DNA from: JAFDVN01 sp964472275
Lineage (GTDB): Bacteria > Acidobacteriota > Holophagae > Holophagales > Holophagaceae
Direction of reading: 5' to 3'
Length of the DNA stretch: 20,198 nucleotides
Assembly: GCA_964472275.1 (NCBI GenBank)
Contig: CAYYJN010000033.1
Location: 1 to 20,198 of the forward strand
Part shown: in pieces, positions 13,920-20,198 of the stretch
How the letters are laid out: every line of letters begins with the position of its first letter
How positions within the stretch are numbered: position 1 is the stretch's first letter
The notes under the pieces: model-generated
The model's input: only the letters and a program-made list of their open reading frames with translations
Database searches by the model: none
Told to the model about the DNA's origin: nothing
Made by a program: the position numbers and the translations under genes

Positions 13920-14711
13920 TTGCGGATTCCCTTGCTGCTGACCGCCATTCTCGATCGGACAGGCCTCTGGGTGCTCCAGGCTCTGGAGCAGATCGGCGAT
14001 TTCGTCGTCCTGGGCGGGCGCGCCTTCCGGGACATCCTCCGCGCGCCCTTCGATCGCAAAGCCCTCATGCGCCAGTTCGCGGCGGTGGGCGCATCCTCGG
14101 TGCCCGTCGTCGCGCTGACGGGCATGGCGGTCGCCATGGTGTTCGCGGTGCAGCTGCACTACGGCTTCAAGCAGTTCCAGGCCGAGGGCCTCGCCTCCCA
14201 GGTGGAAGGCCTCGCCATCGTCCGCGAGCTGGCCCCGGTCATCACGGGGCTGATGCTGGCGGGCCGCGTGGGCTCCGCCATGGCCGCCGAGCTGGGCACC
14301 ATGCGCGTGACGGAGCAGATTGACGCGCTGGAATGCTTGGCGACGGACCCCGTCCACTACCTCTTCGTGCCGAGGCTTGTGGCTTCGATGGTGATGGTGC
14401 CCCTCCTCACGGGCCTCGCCATCTACATCGGCTACTGGGGCGGCTACGAGCTGTTGGTGGTGGTCCAGGGCTCGCCCGCGGCGGCCTACCAGGAGGGCTT
14501 CTACAAGCTGCTGGACTTGCGCGATCTCTGGATCGCCCTCGTGAAGGCGCTGGTCTTCGGCATCATCATCGCGCTGGTGGGCTGCTGGCGGGGCTACCGC
14601 GCGCGGAACGGCGCCGAGGGCGTGGGCGGCGCGACCACCGCGAGCGTGGTGACGAGCAGCCTCTGGATCCTCATCGCCGACTTCTTCCTCACGAAACTGC
14701 TGCTGGTGTGA
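13920..14711 (+). CDS. mlaE: MlaE-type phospholipid ABC transporter permease
   Basis: MlaE is the membrane permease of the MCE-type ABC transporter that moves phospholipids between the inner membrane and the MCE protein. The 263-residue protein has an amphipathic N-terminal helix and five or six membrane segments. It carries the family core GMAVAMVFAVQ followed by LAPVITGLMLAGRVGSAMAAELGTM, then TEQIDALECLATDPVHYLFVPR, typical of MlaE/YrbE. The start is uncommon: TTG at 13920 with AGG at 13914-13916. No other in-frame start retains the N-terminal helix. The next gene, the ATPase, begins 4 bp after the stop. The set lies after glmU in an envelope-biogenesis stretch. Confidence 0.92.
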   Translation: MRIPLLLTAILDRTGLWVLQALEQIGDFVVLGGRAFRDILRAPFDRKALMRQFAAVGASSVPVVALTGMAVAMVFAVQLHYGFKQFQAEGLASQVEGLAIVRELAPVITGLMLAGRVGSAMAAELGTMRVTEQIDALECLATDPVHYLFVPRLVASMVMVPLLTGLAIYIGYWGGYELLVVVQGSPAAAYQEGFYKLLDLRDLWIALVKALVFGIIIALVGCWRGYRARNGAEGVGGATTASVVTSSLWILIADFFLTKLLLV

Positions 14712-14715
14712 CGCC

Positions 14716-15540
14716 GTGATCGAAGTCGTGGAACTCCGCAAAAGCTTCGGCGCCAAGCAGGTGCTCCGGGGCGTGAGCCTCACGGTGGAGGATGGCGAAA
14801 GCCTCGTCGTCCTCGGCGGATCGGGCACGGGCAAGAGCGTGCTGCTCAAGCATGTGATGGGCCTCTTCAAACCCGATTCCGGCCATGTGTCCGTGGATGG
14901 CAAAGTGGTGGACCAGCTCGGCCGCGACGCGTTGTTCGAATTGCGCAAGTCCATCGGCATGTGCTTCCAGGACGCGGCGCTCTTCGATTCCATGACGGTG
15001 GCCGGGAACATCGGTTTCGCGCTCACGCGCCACACGGACATGAATCCCTCCCAGATCCGCGCGCGGGTGGAGGAATGCCTGCATCTCGTCGGCCTCGTCG
15101 GGGGCGGCGAGCTGAAACCCTCGGAGCTTTCCGGCGGCATGAAGCGTCGCGTGGGCTTCGCCCGCGCCATCGCGCTGAAACCCCGCATCCTACTCTTCGA
15201 CGAGCCCACGACGGGCCTCGATCCGGTGATGACCGATGTGATCGGCAACATCATCCTCGACCTCAAGGCCGAGCTGGGCGTCACGAGCATCACCATCACC
15301 CACGATTTGAAGAGCGCCTTCCAGATCGCGGACCGCATCGCCATGCTCTTCCGGGGCGAATGCATCGCGCTGGAGCGGCCCGAAGCGTTCAAGGCCCATC
15401 CGAATCCCGTCGTTCAGCAGTTCCTGAAGGGGGAGGCCGAAGGCCCCTTCCTCCAGGACCCGCCGCCTCGGCATCTCTATCACGGGCAGTCCGCCCAGTC
15501 CTCCGCCCAAACTTCCCCTGGGAGCGCCCATGAAGCTTGA
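14716..15540 (+). CDS. mlaF: MlaF-type phospholipid ABC transporter ATP-binding protein
   Basis: This 274-residue protein is the ATPase that powers the MlaE permease. All ABC motifs are present: Walker A GGSGTGKS (34-41), a Q-loop CFQDAALF, the signature LSGGMKRR (138-145), Walker B ILLFDEP (158-164) and the switch histidine H196 in THD. The C-terminus beyond about residue 240 is a Pro/Ser/Gln-rich tail (GQSAQSSAQTSPGS) not expected in E. coli MlaF. Part of that tail exists because the gene runs into mlaD: its last 11 bases overlap the mlaD start. The start is GTG at 14716. No mlaB (STAS) gene is next to it. Confidence 0.94.
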   Translation: MIEVVELRKSFGAKQVLRGVSLTVEDGESLVVLGGSGTGKSVLLKHVMGLFKPDSGHVSVDGKVVDQLGRDALFELRKSIGMCFQDAALFDSMTVAGNIGFALTRHTDMNPSQIRARVEECLHLVGLVGGGELKPSELSGGMKRRVGFARAIALKPRILLFDEPTTGLDPVMTDVIGNIILDLKAELGVTSITITHDLKSAFQIADRIAMLFRGECIALERPEAFKAHPNPVVQQFLKGEAEGPFLQDPPPRHLYHGQSAQSSAQTSPGSAHEA

Positions 15541-16993
15541 GACCAAGGTCGGCGCCTTCTTCCTGGCCACCATCGCCATCCTCGGCATGCTCATCCTGAA
15601 GGTCGAAAAGCTGGACCTCTCCGGCGCCTCGGCGCGCCATTCGGCGACCGTCTCTTTCGACCAAGTGGCCGGGCTCGGCCTCCAGGGCGCGGTGCGCGTG
15701 GCGGGCGTGAAAGTGGGCGAGGTCCGCGCCATTGATCTCGACGGCAAGAAGGCCCAGGTCGGCATCTCGGTGGATGGCAAGGTGCCGCTTTACAAAAACG
15801 CCACCGCCACCCTCAGCTCCATCGGCATTCTGGGCGAGAAGTACATTGACCTGAACCCGGGCACGCCCGACGCGGGCCTGATGGGGGACGACGGCCGCAT
15901 CGCCTCCAAGAACGGCGCCAGTCTCGACTCGCTCATGGAGACGCTCCAGAAGGTCGGGGACAATGTGCAGGGCGTCACCTACGCGCTGAACAAGAGCATC
16001 GGCGGCGAGGAAGGCCGCGCCAAACTCGATGAAATCGTGGACAACATCCGCCAGCTCACGGCGGAGTTCCGCGCCATGGCCCAGGAGAACCACCAGGGCA
16101 TCAACGAGACCGTCGCCAATGTGCAGGAACTCACCGGCCAGCTCAAGGACCGCATCCCCGAACTCGCCCAGCGCTTCGACGACCTCGGCAAGCACCTGGA
16201 CGAGATGGTCCAGGAGAACCGGCCCGAGCTGAAGGGCACGCTGGAGGATGTCCACAAGCTCGCCAAGAACTTCGAGGACACGGCCTCCAACCTCAAGGAG
16301 ATGACCGCGAAGATCAACCGCGGCGAAGGCACCGTCGGCAAGCTGCTCAACGACGACACGACGGTGAAGAAGCTCAACGAGACGCTGGACTCGGTGAACG
16401 ACGCCCTGGGCGGCTTCAAGAAGCTGGACCTGCGCCTGGATCTGGGCGCGGCGCAGTGGACCAAGCGCAGCGACAGCGCCACCTACCTCAACCTGGAGCT
16501 CGCCCCCCGCCCGGACTACTGGTACGCCATCCAGCTCGCCTCCACGCCCGACGGCCGCATCCACGATGAGACCCGCACGGTCACCAAGCTCGATCCCGTC
16601 ACCGGACTGCCCGTGAGCGTGCTGGAGAACAATCACTATGTGACCACCGAGCAGACCTTCACCTTCGGCGCCCAGTTCGCCAAGCGCTGGGGCCCCGCCG
16701 TGTTCAGCGCGGGCATCGTCGAAGGCAAGGGCGGCGGCGGCGTGGAACTGCGCGGCCTGGAGGACAAGCTGCGCCTCGGCGTGCTCGCCTACGACTTCAG
16801 CAAGCGCGACGACAAGCCCAACCCGCGCGTTCGAGTGACGGGGAGCTGGCAGTTCTGGAAAGGCGCCTACATCCAGACGGGCGTCCAGGATCTCGCCAAC
16901 AAGGACTTGAGAACCTTCTTCGTGGGCGCGGGCCTGCGCTGGAAGGACGAGGATCTGAAAAAGCTCGTCGGTCTGGCCGCCGCCGGGAAGTAA
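15530..16993 (+). CDS. mlaD: MCE-domain protein (MlaD-like) with predicted C-terminal beta domain
   Basis: MlaD-type proteins form hexameric rings that bind phospholipids and hand them across the periplasm. The 487-residue protein has one N-terminal membrane anchor (about 8-24) and one MCE domain (about 36-112), with VSFDQVAGLGLQGAVRVAGV and a TLSSIGILGEKYIDLNPG block. A long helical region (about 125-295) contains heptad-like repeats of Asn, Glu, Leu and Lys. From about 300 to 472 the sequence changes to alternating polar/hydrophobic strands rich in Trp, Tyr and Gly, such as YLNLELAPRPDYWYAIQLAS and FFVGAGLRW, resembling a small outer-membrane beta barrel. E. coli MlaD is only 183 residues and lacks this part. 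ATG at 15530 overlaps mlaF by 11 bp, with GGGAG just upstream. No mlaC lies nearby, and this domain could replace it. Confidence 0.88.
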   Translation: MKLETKVGAFFLATIAILGMLILKVEKLDLSGASARHSATVSFDQVAGLGLQGAVRVAGVKVGEVRAIDLDGKKAQVGISVDGKVPLYKNATATLSSIGILGEKYIDLNPGTPDAGLMGDDGRIASKNGASLDSLMETLQKVGDNVQGVTYALNKSIGGEEGRAKLDEIVDNIRQLTAEFRAMAQENHQGINETVANVQELTGQLKDRIPELAQRFDDLGKHLDEMVQENRPELKGTLEDVHKLAKNFEDTASNLKEMTAKINRGEGTVGKLLNDDTTVKKLNETLDSVNDALGGFKKLDLRLDLGAAQWTKRSDSATYLNLELAPRPDYWYAIQLASTPDGRIHDETRTVTKLDPVTGLPVSVLENNHYVTTEQTFTFGAQFAKRWGPAVFSAGIVEGKGGGGVELRGLEDKLRLGVLAYDFSKRDDKPNPRVRVTGSWQFWKGAYIQTGVQDLANKDLRTFFVGAGLRWKDEDLKKLVGLAAAGK

Positions 16994-17003
16994 AATCGAA
17001 CCC

Positions 17004-17765
17004 ATGGCCGCTTCCCTGCCCCGCGACGCCTACCGCCCCTTCCTTTGGGTGCGGCGCGGCGTCCCGCTGGCGGGCGCTTGCATCGCGTTGCTCGCGGCCA
17101 TGATCCATTCCGCTGGCCGTGGATGGTGGCTGCTCGCGGCCGTCGTGTGCCTGACCGTGGCGTGGCCCACCTTCCAGAGCGGCGAGAGCTACCTGAAGCA
17201 CCGCGTTTCGATCATCCGCTGGGATGGCCGGTGGACCAAGGCCTTCCGTCCTTTGGCCCGCCTCTTCGGCAAGGAAGATCACTGGATCCTCGCCTTCACC
17301 GCCTGGAACAACAAGCGTGTGAGGGAGGTCTTCGAAGCGCGTCGCGCGTCCAAGCCGCTCGTGCTGCTGCCCCACTGCATCCAGATGGCGAAATGCGCCG
17401 CGCCGGTGCTCACCGACATGTCCAAGTGCCACCAATGCGGCCTCTGCCCCGTGGGCGATGTGCTGGAAGCGACGCTCGAGAATGTCTGGGACGCGCGCAT
17501 CACCAACCGCAGTCACAAGGCCTACCGCGAGGCCCGGGACTTCCGGCCCGACCTGATCGTCGCCGTATCCTGCACGGACCGCCTGCTGAAAGGCCTCACC
17601 AAGCTGCCCGAGGTGCCCGCCTATGTGATCCCGCTCCACCTGCCCCACGGCATGTGCGTGGACACGGAGTTCAGCGTGCCCCACCTCATCGCCGCCATGG
17701 AGACGCTGGTGGAGCCCAAGGCCAGCGCCGACATCCTCCCCTTGAAGACGAGCGTCACGGCGTGA
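17004..17765 (+). CDS. DUF116-family cysteine-rich membrane protein
   Basis: This 253-residue protein matches the DUF116 pattern as I know it: LLPHCIQ, then a CxxCGxCPxG motif, then a segment ending near IVAVSCTDRLLKG, and a final MCVDTEF. It begins with two hydrophobic segments (about 20-36 and 38-55). The soluble part has conserved-looking cysteines at 125, 131, 142, 145, 148, 190 and 218. The C142/C145/C148 cluster (KCHQCGLCPVGD) suggests metal or Fe-S binding, which is inference, since the family has no proven function that I know of. It starts 10 bp after mlaD. Its stop overlaps the GTG start of the next gene, so it is probably translated together with the oxidoreductase and prenyltransferase that follow. 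Confidence 0.75.
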   Translation: MAASLPRDAYRPFLWVRRGVPLAGACIALLAAMIHSAGRGWWLLAAVVCLTVAWPTFQSGESYLKHRVSIIRWDGRWTKAFRPLARLFGKEDHWILAFTAWNNKRVREVFEARRASKPLVLLPHCIQMAKCAAPVLTDMSKCHQCGLCPVGDVLEATLENVWDARITNRSHKAYREARDFRPDLIVAVSCTDRLLKGLTKLPEVPAYVIPLHLPHGMCVDTEFSVPHLIAAMETLVEPKASADILPLKTSVTA

Positions 17766-18706
17766 AGGCGTTGGTCTTTGAACGGTTCGGCGGGCCGGAG
17801 GTCCTCGAACTGAAAGAGGTCCAGGACCCAGTGCCCGCGCCCGGCGAGGCGCTTGTCCGCACCCGCGCCATCGGCCTCAACTTCGCGGATGTCTATCGCC
17901 GCAAGGGCCATTACCACCTCCAGGGCGCGCCGCCCTTCATCGCGGGCTATGAGGCCGCGGGCGAAGTCGTCGCGGTCAACGGCGCTTCGACGCTCAAGCC
18001 GGGCGACCGGGTGGCCTTCGCGGACAGCCCCTTCGCCAACGCCGAGCTGGTGGCCGTGCCCTTCGAGAAGCTAATCCCGTTGCCGGAGGACATCGCCTTC
18101 GACACGGCCGCCGCCCTGCTGCTCCAAGGCCTCACGGCCCAGTACCTCGCGCGGGATAGCCATCCGCTCAAGGCCGACGAGACGGTGATCGTCCACGCGG
18201 CCGCGGGCGGCGTGGGCCTCCTGCTCGTTCAGATGGCCAAGGCGCTCGGCGCGCGCGTCATCGGCCTCGTCTCCAGCGAAGCGAAGATGGACGCCGCCCG
18301 CGAGGCGGGCGCGGACGAGGTGGTGCTCTCCAGCTCGGATTGGGTCTCCACCGCCAAAGGCGCGGATGTGGTCTACGACAGCGTCGGCTCGACGCTCATG
18401 CAGAGCTTCGAGGCGGCTCGCGTCGGCGGCCAGGTGGTCTTCTACGGCATGGCGGGCGGCGATCCGCCCATGGTGGACCCTCGGATGCTCATGGACACGA
18501 GCAAGACGCTCACCGGCGGCGACCTCTGGAATGTGCTCACCAGCCACGCGGAGCGCATCCGCCGTGCTGCCGAGCTGTTCGCGTGGGTGCGAAGCGGCGC
18601 GCTGAAAGTCCGAATCGCCGCGCGCTTCCCCCTCGCCGAAGGCGCGAAGGCCCACGCCTTCCTGGAAAGCCGGGCCAGCTCCGGCAAGGTGCTGCTGATC
18701 CCATGA
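17762..18706 (+). CDS. Zinc-independent quinone oxidoreductase-like MDR enzyme
   Basis: This 314-residue protein belongs to the medium-chain dehydrogenase/reductase superfamily, quinone oxidoreductase (QOR) branch. It shows GLNFADVYRRKGHY (38-51), PFIAGYEAAGEV and the nucleotide-binding HAAAGGVGLLLVQMAKALGA (145-164). Alcohol dehydrogenases carry a catalytic zinc cysteine where this protein has N40-F-A-D, so it is of the zinc-free type. QOR enzymes use NADPH to reduce quinones or activated double bonds; the actual substrate is not visible here. The frame is open far upstream, but I start at GTG 17762, which overlaps the DUF116 stop (GTGA) and yields the normal N-terminus KALVFERFGGPEVLEL. Its own stop overlaps the UbiA-family start (ATGA). 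Confidence 0.88.
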   Translation: MKALVFERFGGPEVLELKEVQDPVPAPGEALVRTRAIGLNFADVYRRKGHYHLQGAPPFIAGYEAAGEVVAVNGASTLKPGDRVAFADSPFANAELVAVPFEKLIPLPEDIAFDTAAALLLQGLTAQYLARDSHPLKADETVIVHAAAGGVGLLLVQMAKALGARVIGLVSSEAKMDAAREAGADEVVLSSSDWVSTAKGADVVYDSVGSTLMQSFEAARVGGQVVFYGMAGGDPPMVDPRMLMDTSKTLTGGDLWNVLTSHAERIRRAAELFAWVRSGALKVRIAARFPLAEGAKAHAFLESRASSGKVLLIP

Positions 18707-19605
18707 AGACGCGCGCGTTCGTCGAGAAGCTCATCGGCCGGAAGGCCCTGCCCTACCTGCTGCACCTGCGGCCTGCCGAGTGGCCCATCATGACGGCCCA
18801 CTTCTTCCTGGGCACCTTCCTGGCCATTGGCTGGCCTTGGCCTTGGGGCAAGGCGCTTCTGGCCTGGTTCCTCTTCGTCATCGCCCTCAACGGCGGGACG
18901 CTCGCGCTGAACAGCGCCTTCGACAATGACGAAGGCGACATCGGCTACCTGAAGAACCCGCCGCCGCCGCCCAAGCGCCTCGCGGCCTTCGGCTACGCGC
19001 TCTTGGCCGTCGCGCTCTTCGGCAGCCTCGCCTTCGCGCCCATCAAGCCCGGCGGCCACTACTTCTTCGAGATCATGATGACCTGCGTGCTGATGAGCGT
19101 GCTCTACAGCGTGCCGCCCATCCGCCTCAAGGCGAGGGCGGGCTGGGACCTGCTCATCAACTGCGCCGGCTTCGGCTTCTTCACGCCCATGGCGGGCTGG
19201 GTCTTCACGGGCCGCGGCCTGGAGAAGGGCCTGCTGGATCTCTGCATCGGCTTCTTCTTCCTCTTCGCCGCGCTCTATCCGCTCACGCAGATCTACCAAG
19301 TGGCCGAAGACACCAAGCGCGGCGACCAGACCCTCGTCATCCGCATGGGCGTGGCCCGCAGCCTCAGCTACGCGATCTTCGCCGCCATCGTCGCCCATCT
19401 CTGGTTCGCCCAGGCCGCTCTGCAGGTCGGCCGCAACCCGGTCTACCTGCTCATCAGCCTCGCCGCCTGGATCGGCATCCTCATCCCCTGGCGCCTCCAC
19501 TGGACCCGCATGAGCGACCCCGACCACGAGCAAGGCATGTACCGCGCCCTTGCCGCCTGGGCCGTGACGGACATCAGCGTGCTGATCCTGCTCTGGCGGG
19601 CCTGA
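18703..19605 (+). CDS. UbiA-family prenyltransferase
   Basis: UbiA-type enzymes are polytopic membrane proteins that transfer a prenyl chain from its diphosphate to an aromatic or other acceptor, as in quinone, heme O or archaeal-type lipid synthesis. This 300-residue protein has about eight membrane segments. Its two Mg-diphosphate motifs are recognisable: N70-x3-D74 with DNDEGD (74-79), and D203-x4-D208 in AEDTKRGDQTL. The first motif is a variant of the usual NDxxDxxxD, with Ser71 in place of the first Asp. The N-terminal LHLRPAEWPIM also fits the family. Sequence alone does not tell UbiA, MenA, CyoE or digeranylgeranylglyceryl-phosphate-synthase-like activities apart. The ATG at 18703 overlaps the QOR stop. 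Upstream extension of the frame is rejected. The gene converges with the next one across 8 bp. Confidence 0.85.
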   Translation: MKTRAFVEKLIGRKALPYLLHLRPAEWPIMTAHFFLGTFLAIGWPWPWGKALLAWFLFVIALNGGTLALNSAFDNDEGDIGYLKNPPPPPKRLAAFGYALLAVALFGSLAFAPIKPGGHYFFEIMMTCVLMSVLYSVPPIRLKARAGWDLLINCAGFGFFTPMAGWVFTGRGLEKGLLDLCIGFFFLFAALYPLTQIYQVAEDTKRGDQTLVIRMGVARSLSYAIFAAIVAHLWFAQAALQVGRNPVYLLISLAAWIGILIPWRLHWTRMSDPDHEQGMYRALAAWAVTDISVLILLWRA

Positions 19606-19622
19606 CCCTCCGTTCAGGCCGC
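19596..19622. terminator. Stem-loop containing both convergent stop codons
   Basis: GCG plus GCCTGA (19596-19598 and 19600-19605, with G19599 bulged) pairs with TCAGGC plus CGC (19614-19622). The 8-bp intergenic gap forms the loop. The TGA of the prenyltransferase and the TGA of the convergent membrane protein both lie inside the stem. Neither side has a clear T-run, so intrinsic termination would be weak; transcript-end protection is an alternative role. Confidence 0.4.
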
Positions 19623-20048
19623 AGGCGCTCGGCGCAAGCCCCAGAGCATGAGCACCAGGGCGACGATGAGCGTCGCGCCCGCGGTGCGGAGTCCGACCGT
19701 GAGGATCATTTCCTGGGCGGGGCTGCCATGGGCTGCTCCCGCGGCCATCGGGACGATTGAGTTGCCGGCGCCCCAGACAGCGGCAAGGGCGTTCGTCAGG
19801 AAGGCTGCCATCGCCTGGTACACCACGAGCCAGAAGGCGAGTCTGGACTGGAAGGGCGCAAGATCGAGCCGCGGCCAGAGAAGCCCGATCACGACGAGGA
19901 AGATGCCCTGGAGGAGGCCGATGAGATGCGCAGCCAGCGCGAGGCGGGGGACCGCGAAGCGCGGGATGAACAAGCCAAGCAAGACCGCGGCCAGAAACAG
20001 GGCGATGCCCACCTGGAAAAGACGCTGGGCGTGGGTCGCGCGATCCAT
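19614..20048 (-). CDS. Small membrane protein, hydroxylaminobenzene mutase-like
   Basis: This 144-residue protein has four membrane segments (about 11-28, 37-58, 68-91 and 115-137). The pattern resembles the hydroxylaminobenzene mutase (HabA/HabB) family as I recall it: PRLALAAHLIGLLQGIFLVVIGLLW (33-57), where family members have GLAAHLEGVxNGxFL; a WGAG segment near 92; and PAQEMILTVG with a final LWGLRR (135-140). Hab enzymes rearrange hydroxylaminobenzene to 2-aminophenol, but most homologues have no tested substrate, so the activity is uncertain. I start at the ATG at 20048, which has GGGAG at a good distance. The frame extends to 20171, but the added residues look non-coding. It has no operon partner here. 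Confidence 0.65.
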   Translation of the reverse strand: MDRATHAQRLFQVGIALFLAAVLLGLFIPRFAVPRLALAAHLIGLLQGIFLVVIGLLWPRLDLAPFQSRLAFWLVVYQAMAAFLTNALAAVWGAGNSIVPMAAGAAHGSPAQEMILTVGLRTAGATLIVALVLMLWGLRRAPAA

Positions 20049-20187
20049 GGGGACTCCCGGTTCCCGTTTAGGGCCTTGGAAGAATAAGGACCCATGGAAC
20101 GAGCCGCCAGGCCTTATCGCCGCGTCGAGGCGATCAGGGGAACTGAGATAACGAAGGGTCTTAGGAAGCAAACTCGGGAGTGAGACG
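20049..20187. other. Divergent intergenic region
   Basis: These 139 bp separate the mutase-like gene (leftward) from a gene starting at the window end (rightward). Small AT-richer patches occur at 20079-20088 (AGAATAAGGA) and 20146-20153 (AGATAACG). GATAAC at 20147-20152 could be a -10 element for the rightward gene, but I find no good -35 for either direction. I see no repeat or hairpin worth naming. Confidence 0.3.
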
Positions 20188-20198
20188 ATGAAAGCCGC
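20188..20198 (+). CDS. Start of an unknown gene, cut off by the window end
   Basis: An ATG at 20188 follows GGGAG (20176-20180) at 7 bp, a convincing ribosome-binding site, and the next codons read Lys-Ala. Only three full codons are visible, so no function can be given. The call rests on the start context and on the divergent arrangement with the neighbouring gene. Confidence 0.4.

Noticed and set aside
13902..15392. 496-codon minus-strand frame opposite mlaE and mlaF
   Set aside because: It has a Ser/Arg-rich then His/Glu-rich composition and spans two well-supported plus-strand genes, so it is a shadow frame.
15389..17005. 538-codon open frame on the minus strand opposite mlaD
   Set aside because: It mirrors mlaD exactly and has skewed low-complexity composition (Glu, Leu, Val, His, Arg). 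It matches no family I recognise. In GC-rich genes long antisense frames arise by chance.
17045..17761. Long upstream extension of the QOR-like frame
   Set aside because: It is Arg/Pro/His-rich and overlaps DUF116. The GTG at 17762 gives the standard QOR start.
20049..20171. N-terminal extension of the mutase-like protein
   Set aside because: The extra residues lack family resemblance, and a good ribosome-binding site precedes the ATG at 20048.

Overview
The window is GC-rich and gene-dense with almost no spare sequence, as expected of a Gram-negative bacterium that makes lipopolysaccharide (LPS). LPS and envelope genes (kdsD, a fused lptF-lptG, glmU, mlaEFD) dominate. An Hfq with long flanking tails, whose core resembles acidobacterial Hfq as I remember it, together with the overall style, suggests Acidobacteriota, perhaps Holophagae. 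That placement is inference, not proof.

Layout. (1) 1-5687, plus strand: 3' part of kdsD (Kdo precursor synthesis), a single-chain LptF-LptG permease, a small membrane polyferredoxin related to CcoG/RdxA/NapH, mnmA (tRNA 2-thiolation) and msrB (methionine sulfoxide reductase). (2) 5675-6384, minus strand: a Zur-like Fur-family repressor followed by a compact tRNA-Gly(GCC)/tRNA-Cys(GCA) unit. The tRNA promoter overlaps the fur stop codon and its terminator runs into the last codons of the convergent msrB. (3) 6443-8119, plus: a PilS/NtrB-type membrane sensor kinase with no response regulator beside it. (4) 8274-19605, plus: eleven genes separated by at most 26 bp or overlapping, namely hfq, pdxA, a pabC-like gene, a catalytically dead hybrid sensor kinase, glmU, mlaE, mlaF, mlaD, a DUF116 cysteine protein, a zinc-free quinone-oxidoreductase-like enzyme and a UbiA-family prenyltransferase. 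(5) 19614-20198: a convergent small membrane protein resembling hydroxylaminobenzene mutase, then the first codons of another plus-strand gene.

How they fit together. KdsD, GlmU and LptFG supply and export LPS. MlaEFD forms a phospholipid transport system, and its MlaD appears to carry its own outer-membrane-like beta domain, so one chain could bridge the periplasm. DUF116, QOR and UbiA overlap one another by 4 bp and look like one translational unit with a membrane lipid or quinone redox theme of unknown product. PdxA makes a PLP precursor and is translationally coupled to a PLP-dependent enzyme.

The most notable items are the LptF-LptG fusion, the pseudo-hybrid kinase (His, both N-box Asn, G1 Asp and receiver Asp all replaced, the last by Glu), the MlaD with a C-terminal beta domain, and the DUF116-QOR-UbiA cassette. 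I saw no CRISPR array, insertion sequence, integrase, rRNA or riboswitch.
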